DNA from: Cadophora sp. MPI-SDFR-AT-0126
Taxonomy: Eukaryota; Ascomycota; Leotiomycetes; Helotiales; Ploettnerulaceae
Assembly (NCBI GenBank): GCA_020747065.1
Contig: JAGMVK010000014.1
Location: 1,240,001 to 1,304,000 of the forward strand
Direction of reading: 5' to 3'
Length of the DNA stretch: 64,000 nucleotides
Part shown: one piece after another, positions 42,784 to 53,447 of the stretch
How positions within the stretch are numbered: the first letter of the stretch is position 1
How the letters are laid out: every line of letters begins with the position of its first letter
Notes under the pieces: generated by a model
Databases searched by the model: none
What the model was told of the DNA's origin: nothing
What the model saw: the letters and a program-made list of their open reading frames with translations, nothing else
Program-made: the position numbers and the translations under genes

Positions 42784-44274
42784 ATGTCTTTCTTCGCAAA
42801 TCAAGGAGGTCAAGTCGACAGCTCGCTTGTGGGATGTTACCCCGCATCTCCAATCAAATTTATGATATACGGACGAGGTGAGCTCTCACGTTGTCAAATA
42901 GAAACTGAAAACGGAAGTTGACAGGCCATAGGGACAGCAAAGAAGCTAGATGAAGTCATCGCCAAGCTCGGAGCTTCAAAAGCATTCATCGTCACAGGCC
43001 AGTCTTTGAGCACGAGAACACCAGTGATCAAAGACGCTGAAGCGAGTTTGGGGAAGGCCCATGTGGGAACTTTCAACAAAATTGGACAACACGCGTGCGT
43101 ACAACCGATTTGTCTAAGTTTCAAGTCGGAGAGGAAGTAGTCCTCAAGCTGACGGAAGCATTGCAGCCCCATTGGAGCAATCCGTGAAGCAACGGATCTT
43201 GTCAAGAGCGCTGGAGCGGATGTCTTGATATCCATAGGTGGCGGTTCTCCAATTGACAGTGCGAAGGCAATTGCATACCAGATTCATCGGGATACTGGGA
43301 AATGGATACCAAGTATCGCTGTTCCGACTACTTTGAGTGTTGCGGAAACGACGCAGAATGCTGGTTTCACTACGGAGGAAAAGAAGAAGATTGCTGTGAG
43401 CAACCCTGAGTTGGTTCCAAAAGGTATGGATTTCTTCCTCGTATTTGGACTTTTGAGTGCTTCCTGACGATACCCCAGTCGTGGTATATGACGGAGACAT
43501 TGCCTTGTATACACCTGTAAATCTCTGGACAAGCACAGGAGTACGTCTTACCTTTCATTCCCCCCAAATGCCACCTATAAATGTTAATACCTACCCAGAT
43601 CCGTGCCCTCGACCACGCAGTGGAACTCCTTTACCATCCCCTCGCCTCCGAAATCCCCACCAAACGCCTCGCCCTCGAAGCAATCCGCGATCTCTTCACC
43701 TACCTCCCGCAATCCAAATCCAACCCATCCGACGCCGACGTCCGACAGAAACTCTTCCTAGCCTGCTACGCCTCCCTCTTCCCTTTCCTGTATACAGGCG
43801 GTGTGGGGCTCAGTCATAGCATCGGGCATGCCCTTGGAGCCACGTATAGCATCCCGCATGGAATTACGAGCTGTTTAACCTTGGCACCGGTGGTGGCGTT
43901 GAAGGCGAGGACGAAGCCGGAGGAAGCCAAGATGATTGCGAGGGTGGTGCCGTATATTGGGAAGAGTAGTGAGGGGAGTGATGAGAAGGATGCGTTGGTG
44001 GTGAGTCAGGCTATTGCGGGTTTGGTGGAGGGGTTGGGACATAAGACGAGTTTGACAGAGGTTTGTTTCCTTTGTTTATCGAGAAGTGAGGTGTAGTGCT
44101 GATTGTTTCGTAGTATAAAGTTCCTCCTGGGGAAGAGGAACCGATTGCGCTGCATGCGTTGGTGGGTGGCAAGGAACATCCGGATTTCCAGAATTGTAAG
44201 TCTCCAGTTGATTATTCTAAGCCGTACGATGTTAATTCGGGATAGTGATTAACATTGTTCATAACCTCTACTGA
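42784..44274 (+). CDS. iron-containing alcohol dehydrogenase, maleylacetate reductase-like
   Basis: Exons are 42784-42877, 42932-43094, 43167-43423, 43479-43540, 43599-44060, 44114-44195 and 44246-44274, giving 382 aa. The N-terminal nucleotide domain contains VLISIGGGSPIDSAKAIA, followed by IPSIAVPTTLSVAETTQNAG. The C-terminal metal domain has RALDHAVELLYHP and GLSHSIGHALGATYSIPHG, supplying the conserved Asp and His positions. This pattern fits the maleylacetate reductase branch of Fe-ADHs. That branch reduces maleylacetate to 3-oxoadipate with NADH at the end of hydroxyquinol, resorcinol and gamma-resorcylate pathways. The first intron acceptor was chosen at 42931, because the other AG sites put a stop in frame. 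It shares a promoter with the thiolase. Confidence 0.8.
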
Positions 44275-44609
44275 GAAACTTGACCCAAGAGTTATCTGGA
44301 GGGGTTTACGTTACTGTAAATAATTGAGGAATGAAATTTCATCAAATACTGATGGAGACGATAACTTCGAAGACTGTGTGCAGTGAGACGTTATAAGTTC
44401 TGCTAGATGTGATTGGGTCCCTGGTATCGAGAGTTGAACATTGCATGCTGCATGTAATTGACGAGTGTTGGTAGACATCATACTCCATTCGAATGAAACG
44501 TCCTCAACAATCTCCCATTGAAGTAATCCCAGACCCTAACCCAGAAAGATGCGCTATATAAATTGCATTTGATATCATATTTCTTTTCCCAATACCTCTT
44601 CTACTCCTC

Positions 44610-46537
44610 CTACGCAGGCATAGTCTTCAAGTCTTCCGAAACCTTAAACGGCGCCTCCGTCTTCGCCTTAACATCCTCAGCACTCACACCATCCGCAACT
44701 TCAATCAGTGTCAACCCTTCTGTGGGGCTGACATCGAACACAGCAAGCTCTGTGATAATCCTTGACACGCATTTCTGGCCTGTTAGAGGAAATGTGCATT
44801 CTGCGATATTGAAGTTAGATTGCGAGTTCATAATGTGACTCAGCTATTTACGGGGTAGCGAGCTGAGAATGGAGGGGAGAGGAACGTACGCTTGAGAATC
44901 TTGGGGTTGCCTTTCTTGTCGACATGGTCCTGTTGCTTGTCAGTATTATTCTGGTAGACAGCGAGAAAAGAGAAAAACTGATAGATTGTGGGGTGGGCGT
45001 ACCATAGTAACAACGACTTTTGTCTTTTCGGGATTGGCGACTAGATCCATTGCTCCGCCGATTCCTTTGACCTTTCCGGGCAGCATGAAATTTGCTAGAT
45101 CTACAAAATAGCTGTCAGACGTTGATCTCATCATCCCTTTAGATCTGATTCTCGTAACGCTTACCACCATACATGCCAACTTGCAATGCGCCCAGCATCG
45201 TCAAATCCACTCTCCCCGCTCTGATCATGCCAAAGCTCTCATGACTTCCAAACAACGAAGCACCAGGCGCCAATGTAACAGTCTCCTTCCCAGGGTTAAT
45301 CAAATCCGGATCTTCTTTTCCAGGTTCTGGGTACCCGCCCATGCCAAGGATACCGTTCTCGGATTGCAGGACGACTTCGATGCCGGGTTCGAGGAAGGCA
45401 GGTGTGATGAGTGGCATGCCGATACCGAGATTGACGACCATGCCGTCTGTAAACTCTTGCGCAGCTCGCTTAATGATGCGTTCGCGGCTTGTGGTGTTTG
45501 ATGCGGCGACTGTCCATGTTACTTCGCGCCATTGTGCGAATGAGGATTGTAGGGAGGAAATAACATACCAGCATCTTTCAAATCCTCCTTATTCTTCTTG
45601 AAAGTCAACTTCTCAATCTTCTTCTCCTCCGTACTCTTAATAACCTTCGTAACATACACCCCCTGCAAATGCACGTTCTCCGGTTTGATCTCCCCCACCT
45701 CCACAATCTCATCCGCCTCCACCAGCGTCACCTTCGCATTCTTGCCCATGGCCTCGTTGAAATTGTTCTGAGCCAGCCGGAACGTGCAGTTGCCCATCCG
45801 GTCTGCCTTGTGCACTTTCACGAATGCGTAGTCCCCGAAGATGGACTCTTCCATCACGTACGCTTTTCCGTTGAACTCGCGGGTTTCTTTGGGCTTGGAC
45901 ATCACGGCTACTGTGCCATCGGGATTGTATCGAACGGGGAGTTCGCCTGTTTGGACTTTGGGACGTGTTAGTAAAATATCTCGAATTCTTGATCTTGTGT
46001 GGTGAAATGATAAATCTTACCGATTGTGCCATATGCAGCTGGGGTATAGAAAGCAGGGACTCCAGCTGCACCCGCAGCACATTTCTCGGCCATTGTCCCC
46101 TGAGGCGTAAGTTCGAGGGCCAAGTCTCCAGAAATGTACATTTTCTCGAATGCTTTGTTTTCTCCGATAAATGAAGCTATCATCTTGCTAATTTGCCTCG
46201 TTTCGAGTAATTGCCCTTGATTCATGATTTAGTAATATTTCCTATGGATGTATGTAATTCTGGAAGACAAACCCAACCCAACACCCGGCATTCCAGCATT
46301 ATTCGACACAACCGTAAAATCCTGCAAATCCTTCCTATCTCTCAACGCATTGATGAGAGAATTCGGAACCCCAGAGAACCCAAATCCACCGACTAGCAGC
46401 GTCGTGCTACCTTTCATGTCCTTGATCGCCTCTTGAGCGGAATCGCATATTTTATTGATAGCTCGTCTTGCTGAGGAAGAGGAGAACTCCCGGCGGGAGT
46501 GAGGTATCCTCGTGACTAGTATTCTTGTGTGCCTCAT
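44610..46537 (-). CDS. succinyl-CoA:3-oxoacid CoA-transferase (SCOT/PcaIJ-type), mitochondrial
   Basis: Exons are 46273-46537, 46021-46215, 45569-45946, 45165-45509, 45003-45100, 44890-44929 and 44610-44800, giving 503 aa. An Arg/Ser-rich presequence ([18 protein letters not shown]) indicates mitochondrial import. The alpha part has [17 protein letters not shown] and [15 protein letters not shown]. The beta part has [15 protein letters not shown] and the catalytic glutamate in [14 protein letters not shown], with GAMDLV and [11 protein letters not shown] near the end. Both CoA-transferase family I halves are fused, as in eukaryotic OXCT. The enzyme moves CoA from succinyl-CoA to acetoacetate or 3-oxoadipate. 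Feeding the neighbouring thiolase is the obvious role. Most fungi carry one housekeeping copy; whether this is it or a cluster paralogue cannot be told here. Confidence 0.92.
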
Positions 46538-46989
46538 TTTGAAACCTGTGATGAACCAGTATCACCGACACATGAAAGATTGAGATCTTGAGGTTTGTTG
46601 GGAAGGCACATTTTGATTTTTCGTTCTCAATGTGATACAACCGTAGCTGCACCTCCCACTACAGCCCCACGAGAGCTTCACGGTGAGCTGGAGCTCCATA
46701 GCTGTGGAGGAAGGCCGATAGCGGGGCAAGTTTACAGGGGTTTCAGGGACTCGAAGTCGCTGACTCGGGGGTTGTGCGGGGTAGATCCCTTGGCGGCAAG
46801 TACCTGAGTTTTGGGGGTGGGGCTTGGACTGCCCGGAACTATTGGAAGCAGAGAAGGAGTGGGGGGTGACGACATTGAAGCTCCATTGATAGAGTCGAAA
46901 TCAGGTGAAGCTGTCAAAGTCAAAGTCACTATTCTCCAGCTCTCGAAGATTCGAAGTGGTTGAAACTCGAACAGCAGCTGGGAAAGTCA
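46538..46989. promoter_or_regulatory. divergent promoter of SCOT and carboxylesterase genes
   Basis: 452 bp between opposed starts. It has CCCCAC near 46667 and GTGGGG near 46820, but no exact TGTGGGG. The right part is rich in G-runs. Confidence 0.35.
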
Positions 46990-49006
46990 ATGGCTCTCAA
47001 CCATCCAAGTCTTGGCCGGATGCGGGGTCAAGTTTCGAGTGATGGAAAGACAGTGCAATATCGCGGTATCAAGTACGCACAAATACCCGGACGATGGCAA
47101 GATCCGGTATTGCTGAGCGGGTTAGCAGACGTCAGTGAAGACGAGAAAGAGTTTGATGCCAGCAGACATGGACCGTCGTGTCCGCAGCATCCAGGAGGTC
47201 ATGCTTTCGATCTTTCCCTTGTGGGGAATGTGACACTCGAGAACGAGAATACAGCAATGAATGAGTTTGAGTGTCTGAATCTGATTGTTACAGTTCCTAA
47301 AGGAGTAAATGCTGAGGACAAACTTCCTGTTTTCGTCTGGTAGATATTCCTTGTAATTGTGTGTTACTTGAGACTGATGGATGACAGGGTCCACGGGTAT
47401 GTTTGCATTTTCCTCGTTGGGATTCAGGCTCATGTCGGATAGGGGAGGATTCTCTATTGGAAGTAGTTGTTGGCCACAGTATGGTAAGTCTTGAACAGAT
47501 TTGGAAGTTCTTATTTATGTTATTAACGTGATTACAGATCTGGACAAATTTGTGAAAACATCTGTGGAGGTTGGAAAACCAGTCATTGGAGTTTCAATAA
47601 AGTGAGTATGCCCAGTAACTTCAACAGACTGGGAATTTGACCTGTATAAGTTACCGGGTGGGAATGCTTGGATTCCTGGCATCAGATGAGCTTGGCTTGC
47701 GAGGCAATTACGCCCTGAAAGATCAGGCATGCGCGTTTCGATGGGTACGCAGAACACTCTCAGTTGGACGGATCCTCCTATTAATGGTTTGATCAGATCA
47801 AAGAAAACATTTCTGGCTTTGGAGGAGATCCAAACAGAATAACAGCAGCAGGCGAGTCTGCAGGAGCAAGTATGTCACCCAAAGACAAAGGAATGGTCAA
47901 GTGGTCATAATTGACGCTTCACAGTCTGCATATCAACCTTGCTACTCGTCAACACCCCCGCCCTCTTCAATCAAGCCATCATCATGTCTGGAGAAAGCAC
48001 ACTGCGCAAAGCTCGCAGAATGAGATGGCAGAACAAGCTCTACGCGACGAATACCAGATTCCTAGGTCTTGAGGACTTGACTTCGGAAGAGAGGAGACGG
48101 GCCATGTATGAAATGAGTGCTGAGGAATTAGTTCAGAAGCTGCCGATGTTTCAAAACTGGAGCCCTTGTTTGGACGGGAAGTATATTGCTGAGGAAGTAG
48201 ACCTAGGAATGCTCTCTTACAGGACGGGATCAGCTGGGCGACCGAAATGGTGTGAGAAGATTCTAATTGGGGACGTGGCGCAAGATGTAGGTATCCTCCT
48301 TGGAACCTCCAGTTCGAAAAGTCTCATATAACTAGGGAACTGTACTCAAAGCCCGCATCATGGACAATCCTGACATTATGAGCCGGTTACATGATTCTCT
48401 AGCAGCAACCTGTAGTGCGCAAGAACGTAAAAGCTTGCTCGACTCGTACGGACTTTCTGGCAATCTGAGATCAGAGCAGCAGTATGCTGGTTTACAACAG
48501 CTTTGTTCAGATCTGAGGTTTTACTTTCCCGTGCTGAACACTGTGGAGGGATGGGAAAGAGAGAAGTGTTTCCGGTATCACTTCCATCAGGTAAGCGACC
48601 GAATTCAACATCGTAACGAGACTTGAGCATCACTTACTTACACATGCAGCCCAATCCTATCCAAGGAACGTTCAAAGGTCTGGCATCTCACGAGCTTGAT
48701 GTAGCGTACCTTCTCCAGAACTTTTCTGGCCTTGACGGCGAACACGAGAAATTGGGTCGGGAAATGGCAACGGAGTGGATTCACTTCACTCATGGTCATG
48801 GTTGGGATAGGGCGAACGGACAGAATGAAGTACTTGTCATTGGACCAAATGAGAAGTTGAGCTGGTGTAGTGAGAGAGAGTATGATGAGAAATTTAGGGA
48901 AGGGAGAGGCAGACTATTGCTTCAGCTGGGGTGGGAGAAGGTTGGTAAGTTAGGGGAGATGTTGCAAGGTGTTTGGGAGGAGAAGGAGAAGACATCGAGG
49001 TTGTGA
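46990..49006 (+). CDS. type-B carboxylesterase (alpha/beta hydrolase)
   Basis: Nine exons: 46990-47339, 47388-47396, 47443-47483, 47538-47601, 47651-47744, 47797-47869, 47925-48286, 48336-48590 and 48650-49006, giving 534 aa. The second exon is 9 nt and completes the oxyanion-hole sequence WVHGGGFSIGSS. The nucleophile elbow is GESAGA (Ser207). The segment GLASHELDVAYLLQNF matches the family position of the catalytic His. No signal peptide is present, so it is probably intracellular, unlike secreted lipases and feruloyl esterases of this fold. It may release a free acid or phenol from an ester substrate of the cluster (inference). Confidence 0.88.
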
Positions 49007-49112
49007 ATGTTGGACTATTCTGACTGTAAATAACAATAATGGCATGTATATTGCGTCTGACCGACGACAATGTTGCTATCCTGTTTACTCATTTGGGGAC
49101 GGAAGTGGTGGA

Positions 49113-49304
49113 TGTGGGGCCTGGTATGGCCCGACGAGTAAAACTTGCTATTAAGGAGCTAAATGACATCTTCAAACAACTTGATGGAAGTCTACTGATG
49201 ATTCGTTCTCATAAGTAAAAAGAGTCGTCTCTTGGATAACTTTTACTTTGAAGGGTACCTGGAGGATGAGCAACATGCAGTGTCCTCAAGCCACCAGCCC
49301 CACA
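49113..49304. promoter_or_regulatory. inverted TGTGGGG pair upstream of the class III CoA-transferase gene
   Basis: TGTGGGG lies at 49113-49119 and CCCCACA at 49298-49304, 360 and 175 bp before the start codon at 49473. The orientation order matches the pairs in the P450 and FAD-hydroxylase promoters. Confidence 0.5.
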
Positions 49305-49472
49305 TCCCAATCCAGCTGGCGTGCCGCAAACCCCATAGCTCTCCAACCGCTCGGTACCTGACGGCACCACACATGCATCATAGTGATAAACAACAAAATC
49401 AATCTCAGTACCCGCTTCTCATGGAGGAACATCTCTTGTACAGTTGTGATAAACCATAGAGCCTAGATCACG

Positions 49473-51148
49473 ATGCTGCGAAGCACCACCAGAATATGCC
49501 TCGGCAATCCCAGCTGCCGGTTACTTGGATGGCAGAAATCGTCCACGATACGCAAATTCTCTTCTTCGCCTCCAGACTCACCAAAATTACCACTTTCGGG
49601 AACGAGGATACTGGATTTGACGAGGGTTCTAGCAGGGGTGAGAATTGCTTCACAATGGTTGCATTGAGGCATAAGAAGCTAATCACGTGGCACAGCCGTA
49701 TTGTACACAGATATTGGGAGATCTTGGGTAGGTAATCTCGTATCAATGTACTCTTAGGAGGCACTAATCTAGTCTGAGTGACTGATACATTTGATCACAA
49801 AGGGCAGAAGTTCTGAAGATCGAACATCCAACAAGAGGCGACGATACGAGACAGTGGGGACCACCCTATGCACCACATCTAGATGGCAGTCCTGGGCCGG
49901 GAGAGAGTGCATATTATCTCTCAGTACATGCTTTGCTCCAACTTTCAATTTAACAATTCACTGACCCGATACTGCAGGTTAATCGCAACAAGAAATCCAT
50001 CGGGGTGTCGTTCAAAGAAGAGAAAGGCGCATCTCTGATCCGTGAACTAGCTTTAAAAGCTGATGTATTCGTGGAGAACTATCTTCCTGGGACGTTGAAA
50101 AAATATGGTCTTGATTTCAAGACGCTGAGTGAGGCGAATCCGAAGTTGATTTATGCGAGTGTGACCGGATATGGACAGACGGGACCGTACAGCAATCGGG
50201 CGGGGTATGATGTTATGGTCGAAGCGTATGTTCTCCCTATAGCGTCAAGCTGTTCAGGAAGCGATTTTGACGTGAATACCAGGGAGATGGGTCTCATGCA
50301 CATTACAGGCACACGTGATGGACCTCCTGTCAAAGTCGGATGTGCAGTTACTGACTTGACGACGGGACTTTATACAGCCAACAGTATCATGGCTGCGCTG
50401 CTTGGTCGTGCGAAGACTGGTGAGGGGCAGCACTTGGATGTTTGTTTGAGTGATTGCCAGGTTGCAACTTTGTCGAATATGGCGGAGTCAGTTCTGATTT
50501 CTGGGAAGAGGGATACTGGGCGGTGGGGGACTTCACATCGTACGTTCTCTGGCCTCCAGTTTAAGTCTTTGATGACTGACGTGGAACATAGCATCGGTTG
50601 TACCGTACCGCTCGTTCAAAACATCGGATGGTGATATCCTTTTCGGCGGTGGAACTGATAGATTATTCGGCATCTTGTGTGAAGGGCTTGGCAAACCCGA
50701 GTGGATCAATGACGAACGCTTCGCCGTGAATTCGTCCAGAGTAGCGAATCGAAATCTGCTGGAGCCGTGGATCGAGGAGATCACTATGTCGAAGTCAACA
50801 CAGGAATGGCTTGAGATCTTCGATGGGACAGGCTTACCGTATGCAAAAGTAAATGATCTGATGGACACTCTGACGCATGAACATGGTGAGTTTCCTCTCT
50901 CTTGTACTAGCTGGACGTCTGTGCTAATTGGTGCAGTTCTTGCTCGTGGAATGGTTAAGGAAATTGATCATCCGACTTGTGGGCCGATGAAATTGATTAA
51001 TACGCCCGTCAAGTATTCGTACTCGACTCCTGGGATCAGGACGCCCCCGCCGACGCTGGGTCAACATACAGATGAAGTTTTGATGGATGTCTTGAGTTTG
51101 AGCAAGGAAGAGATCAAGGAGCTGCGAGCAGAAGGGGTTGTAGGATAA
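49473..51148 (+). CDS. class III CoA-transferase (CaiB/BaiF, SUGCT-like), mitochondrial
   Basis: Exons are 49473-49637, 49696-49727, 49803-49923, 49978-50539, 50592-50885 and 50937-51148, giving 461 aa. An N-terminal presequence rich in Arg/Ser ends before LPLSGTRILDLTRVLAG, where the enzyme domain begins. The order PYCTQILGDLGAEVLKIE, a typical DDTRQWGPPY, SVNRNKKSIGV and TGYGQTGPYSNRAGYD places it in the CaiB family. The catalytic Asp falls in the second part of the domain. The close relative SUGCT moves CoA from succinyl-CoA to glutarate or hydroxymethylglutarate. With SCOT and the thiolase it suggests a mitochondrial CoA-ester end phase for the pathway; the acceptor acid is unknown. Confidence 0.9.
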
Positions 51149-51652
51149 GTCTTCTGATGAAGCACGATCCAATAAATGGTGGACGTTAGATCTTGTTTTC
51201 AATATAATATAAACACCTCGGGGATGAGTTTCGCCGTGAGCACACTTTTCACTCTCGCCGCTTGTATTCTGACATGTACATCGATGAGACACTTACCCGG
51301 ATCTGCCAAAACAGACACAGCGCACCATGATCAAAACTTTCTATCCTTAGCGAAGGCGCCCGTAGAATAGTGGTATGCAGGACTCTTGTAGCTCACGGTA
51401 TTTTTCAGCCATCTGGCCGTTATTAGACCTAGATCTCACTATTCTTGCTGTTGTGACTCCAGACGATGGGAAAACAACCCGTCCATACTCATAGGTTCCC
51501 ATGACGCAGCTTACCATTGGGCCATGCGGTTCTGCAGCACGTTACATTGCAGGAGGTGCATTATTGAGAGATGCATGAAAATTTATTCAGACGTTCATCT
51601 TGAGCATAGTACTTGAATTTTTTTTTTTTTTCATTTGTTGTAGAAGCATACT
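51149..51652. other. convergent 3' region with a diverged dispersed repeat
   Basis: No gene is supported. It contains a repeat copy (51369-51463) related to 56957-57044, and an uninterrupted run of T near 51,620. Confidence 0.45.
51369..51463 (+). repeat. diverged dispersed repeat, copy A
   Basis: It aligns by eye with 56957-57044, sharing AGACCTAGATCT and the order GTRGTATR, CTCTTRTAG, CCGTT, CTGTTGT, CTCCAGA. Many differences are transitions. It may be the remnant of a mobile element, perhaps tRNA-derived, since its left end resembles a tRNA 5' half. Confidence 0.4.
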
Positions 51653-53447
51653 CTAGAGTTTGGCTGAGCTTGTTTGAACGAAAACAACATCAATTGGTTC
51701 ACTTGCCACGGCGACCTCGGTCTCGAAACTGCCCTTGTCTTTAACGAACCTGTTTTCTTTGAATTCCTTGTTGATGTAAATAGACCACTGCCCGGCAGGA
51801 AGATTTCTTGCGCAAGGCTTCAAAGTCGTCTTCCTTCCATCCCATGTTCGAGCTGTGAAAAGAAGTGCTTTCGTAGAAGCGTCCCAGAAACCACGTAAAT
51901 AGTCAATTCCGTTCTCCAGAGTCAGGCCATCAAGCCATGGCCGAGTTGAATGTGTCTCCCTTGTCCATGGGTTTTCCCACATAATCTTCTGACCATTTGG
52001 AACGTTTAACCTGCTGTACGCAATGCCAGAATTCCCTGAGAAGGCCTCCATATACGTCACCTCTCCAGACTCTAGATTCTGCTCATCTTGTCTCGAATAG
52101 AAGTATCCCCCGTTCTCCCAGGTACCATTGAGATGCTCGTCAGCGTATTTGAGTATATCTTCCAGCTCTTCTGTCTTCCCCAGCTCAGACAACCATTGGC
52201 AGACGACACCATACATCGCTGGTTCAAACGGAACAGGCGAAGGAGGAAGTTTCTTTCCGTCTTGGACAGCTTGCTTCAGATCGTCAGCCGATGTCGCCGA
52301 TGCGCCATGATCAAGGATCAGTCTTCGAAGTGCAGAGCCGACATTCGTTGGCCTGATTCTCCACTGCCCGTCGGTCTTGCTGATGTAACCAAGCGCTTGC
52401 TTTTCATATAAGGATTCGACCAGCTCGGAATTCCAGGAGTGCATATAAGCCCCAGCCCTGATTTTCAATTAGTCAGCTGCAGCGAACAAGACAAAAGCCT
52501 CAGCCTGCTGTGACCATACCATGCCGAAAAGCCAACGTCTCGTGCTGGGAGTCTGCCATGCGGAACACCTTCCGGTGGAATCATCATCTTCTGCCTGATA
52601 AGTAACATATCCACAAACATGCCATCAGACTGAATCATGCCAGCTTTATCCCAAGCGCTAGTGTACTTTCGGAGGACGTCATCTGCATGGTGAGTCCCAT
52701 CCCGCACATCGTTCAAGTGTATGGCAATAATCTGAAGCACTCTGTTAGTGGTAGGAGCATCTAGGGAGGACTTAGAAATACCGGGAACTGGTTGCAAACT
52801 ATGAATACAGCGTTCGGCTCACAGCAGACGCCGACCCAATTATTTCGTTCCATTTCTGCAATGATAGCCTTTTGAAGGCTCCGATTGTCATACTTGAATG
52901 TTTCTGGGCCCAAACCCCAGAATGTAGGCGCCCAAGTGAAGACAAGTGAGTCGGGCTTCTCAAATTCATCATCGTTGAACAGCATGGCGTACAAACTAGT
53001 CATTAGCAGCAAATGACCACTGTACATGATGTTTTCACGGACTACTGGATCAGCCCAAGGCTTTCGAAGTTCTTTGCGGCCAGGGTCGGTGAATTTGCCA
53101 GAATGGCTTGTCAGGAACCAGTAACCCCACACGTCGTTGCGGAGCATCTTGTGAATGATACGTCGAAATAGAGGCTTGAAGACACTGCGAAGGGCCGGTT
53201 GGCGATGGAACTGAGTAGCAGCTATACCATATGCCATGCTTGCCAATTGGTAACGATAAGCTGTAAATACTTCTTGCATAGGATCCATGCCGCCCATGTG
53301 GTGCCAATCTCCATCTTTTTGTGCAACGAGGTTGTGGAAGTGATGAATGTGACCGACTTGATGTGCATCAAGTGCTGGATACTGTGACATATCCAGTTGC
53401 AGGGCATTCTTCGCGGCGCACGTAGAAGTTTCCTCAACAGACCCCAT
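51653..53447 (-). CDS. linalool dehydratase/isomerase-like (alpha/alpha-barrel) protein
   Basis: Exons are 52782-53447, 52520-52731 and 51653-52457, giving 560 aa. I start at the ATG ending at 53447. Features are HIHHFHNLVAQKDGDWHHMG, MAYGIAATQFHRQPALRSVF, RENIMYSGHLLLMTSLYAML, FKYDNRSLQKAI and a Cys-containing NNWVGVCCEPNAVFIVCNQF, then AWAGAYMHSWNSELV and PFEPAMYG. This pattern (an Asp/Tyr/Cys/His-lined alpha6 barrel) is that of the Ldi domain known from bacterial linalool dehydratase/isomerase and found in many uncharacterised fungal proteins. Family chemistry is cofactor-free hydration/dehydration of tertiary alcohols. The fungal substrate is unknown. No signal peptide is seen. Confidence 0.65.

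Noticed and set aside
51350..51400. Possible tRNA gene (tRNA-like 5' half)
   Set aside because: No matching T-arm GTTCRA box or acceptor pairing follows; it is treated as part of a diverged repeat.
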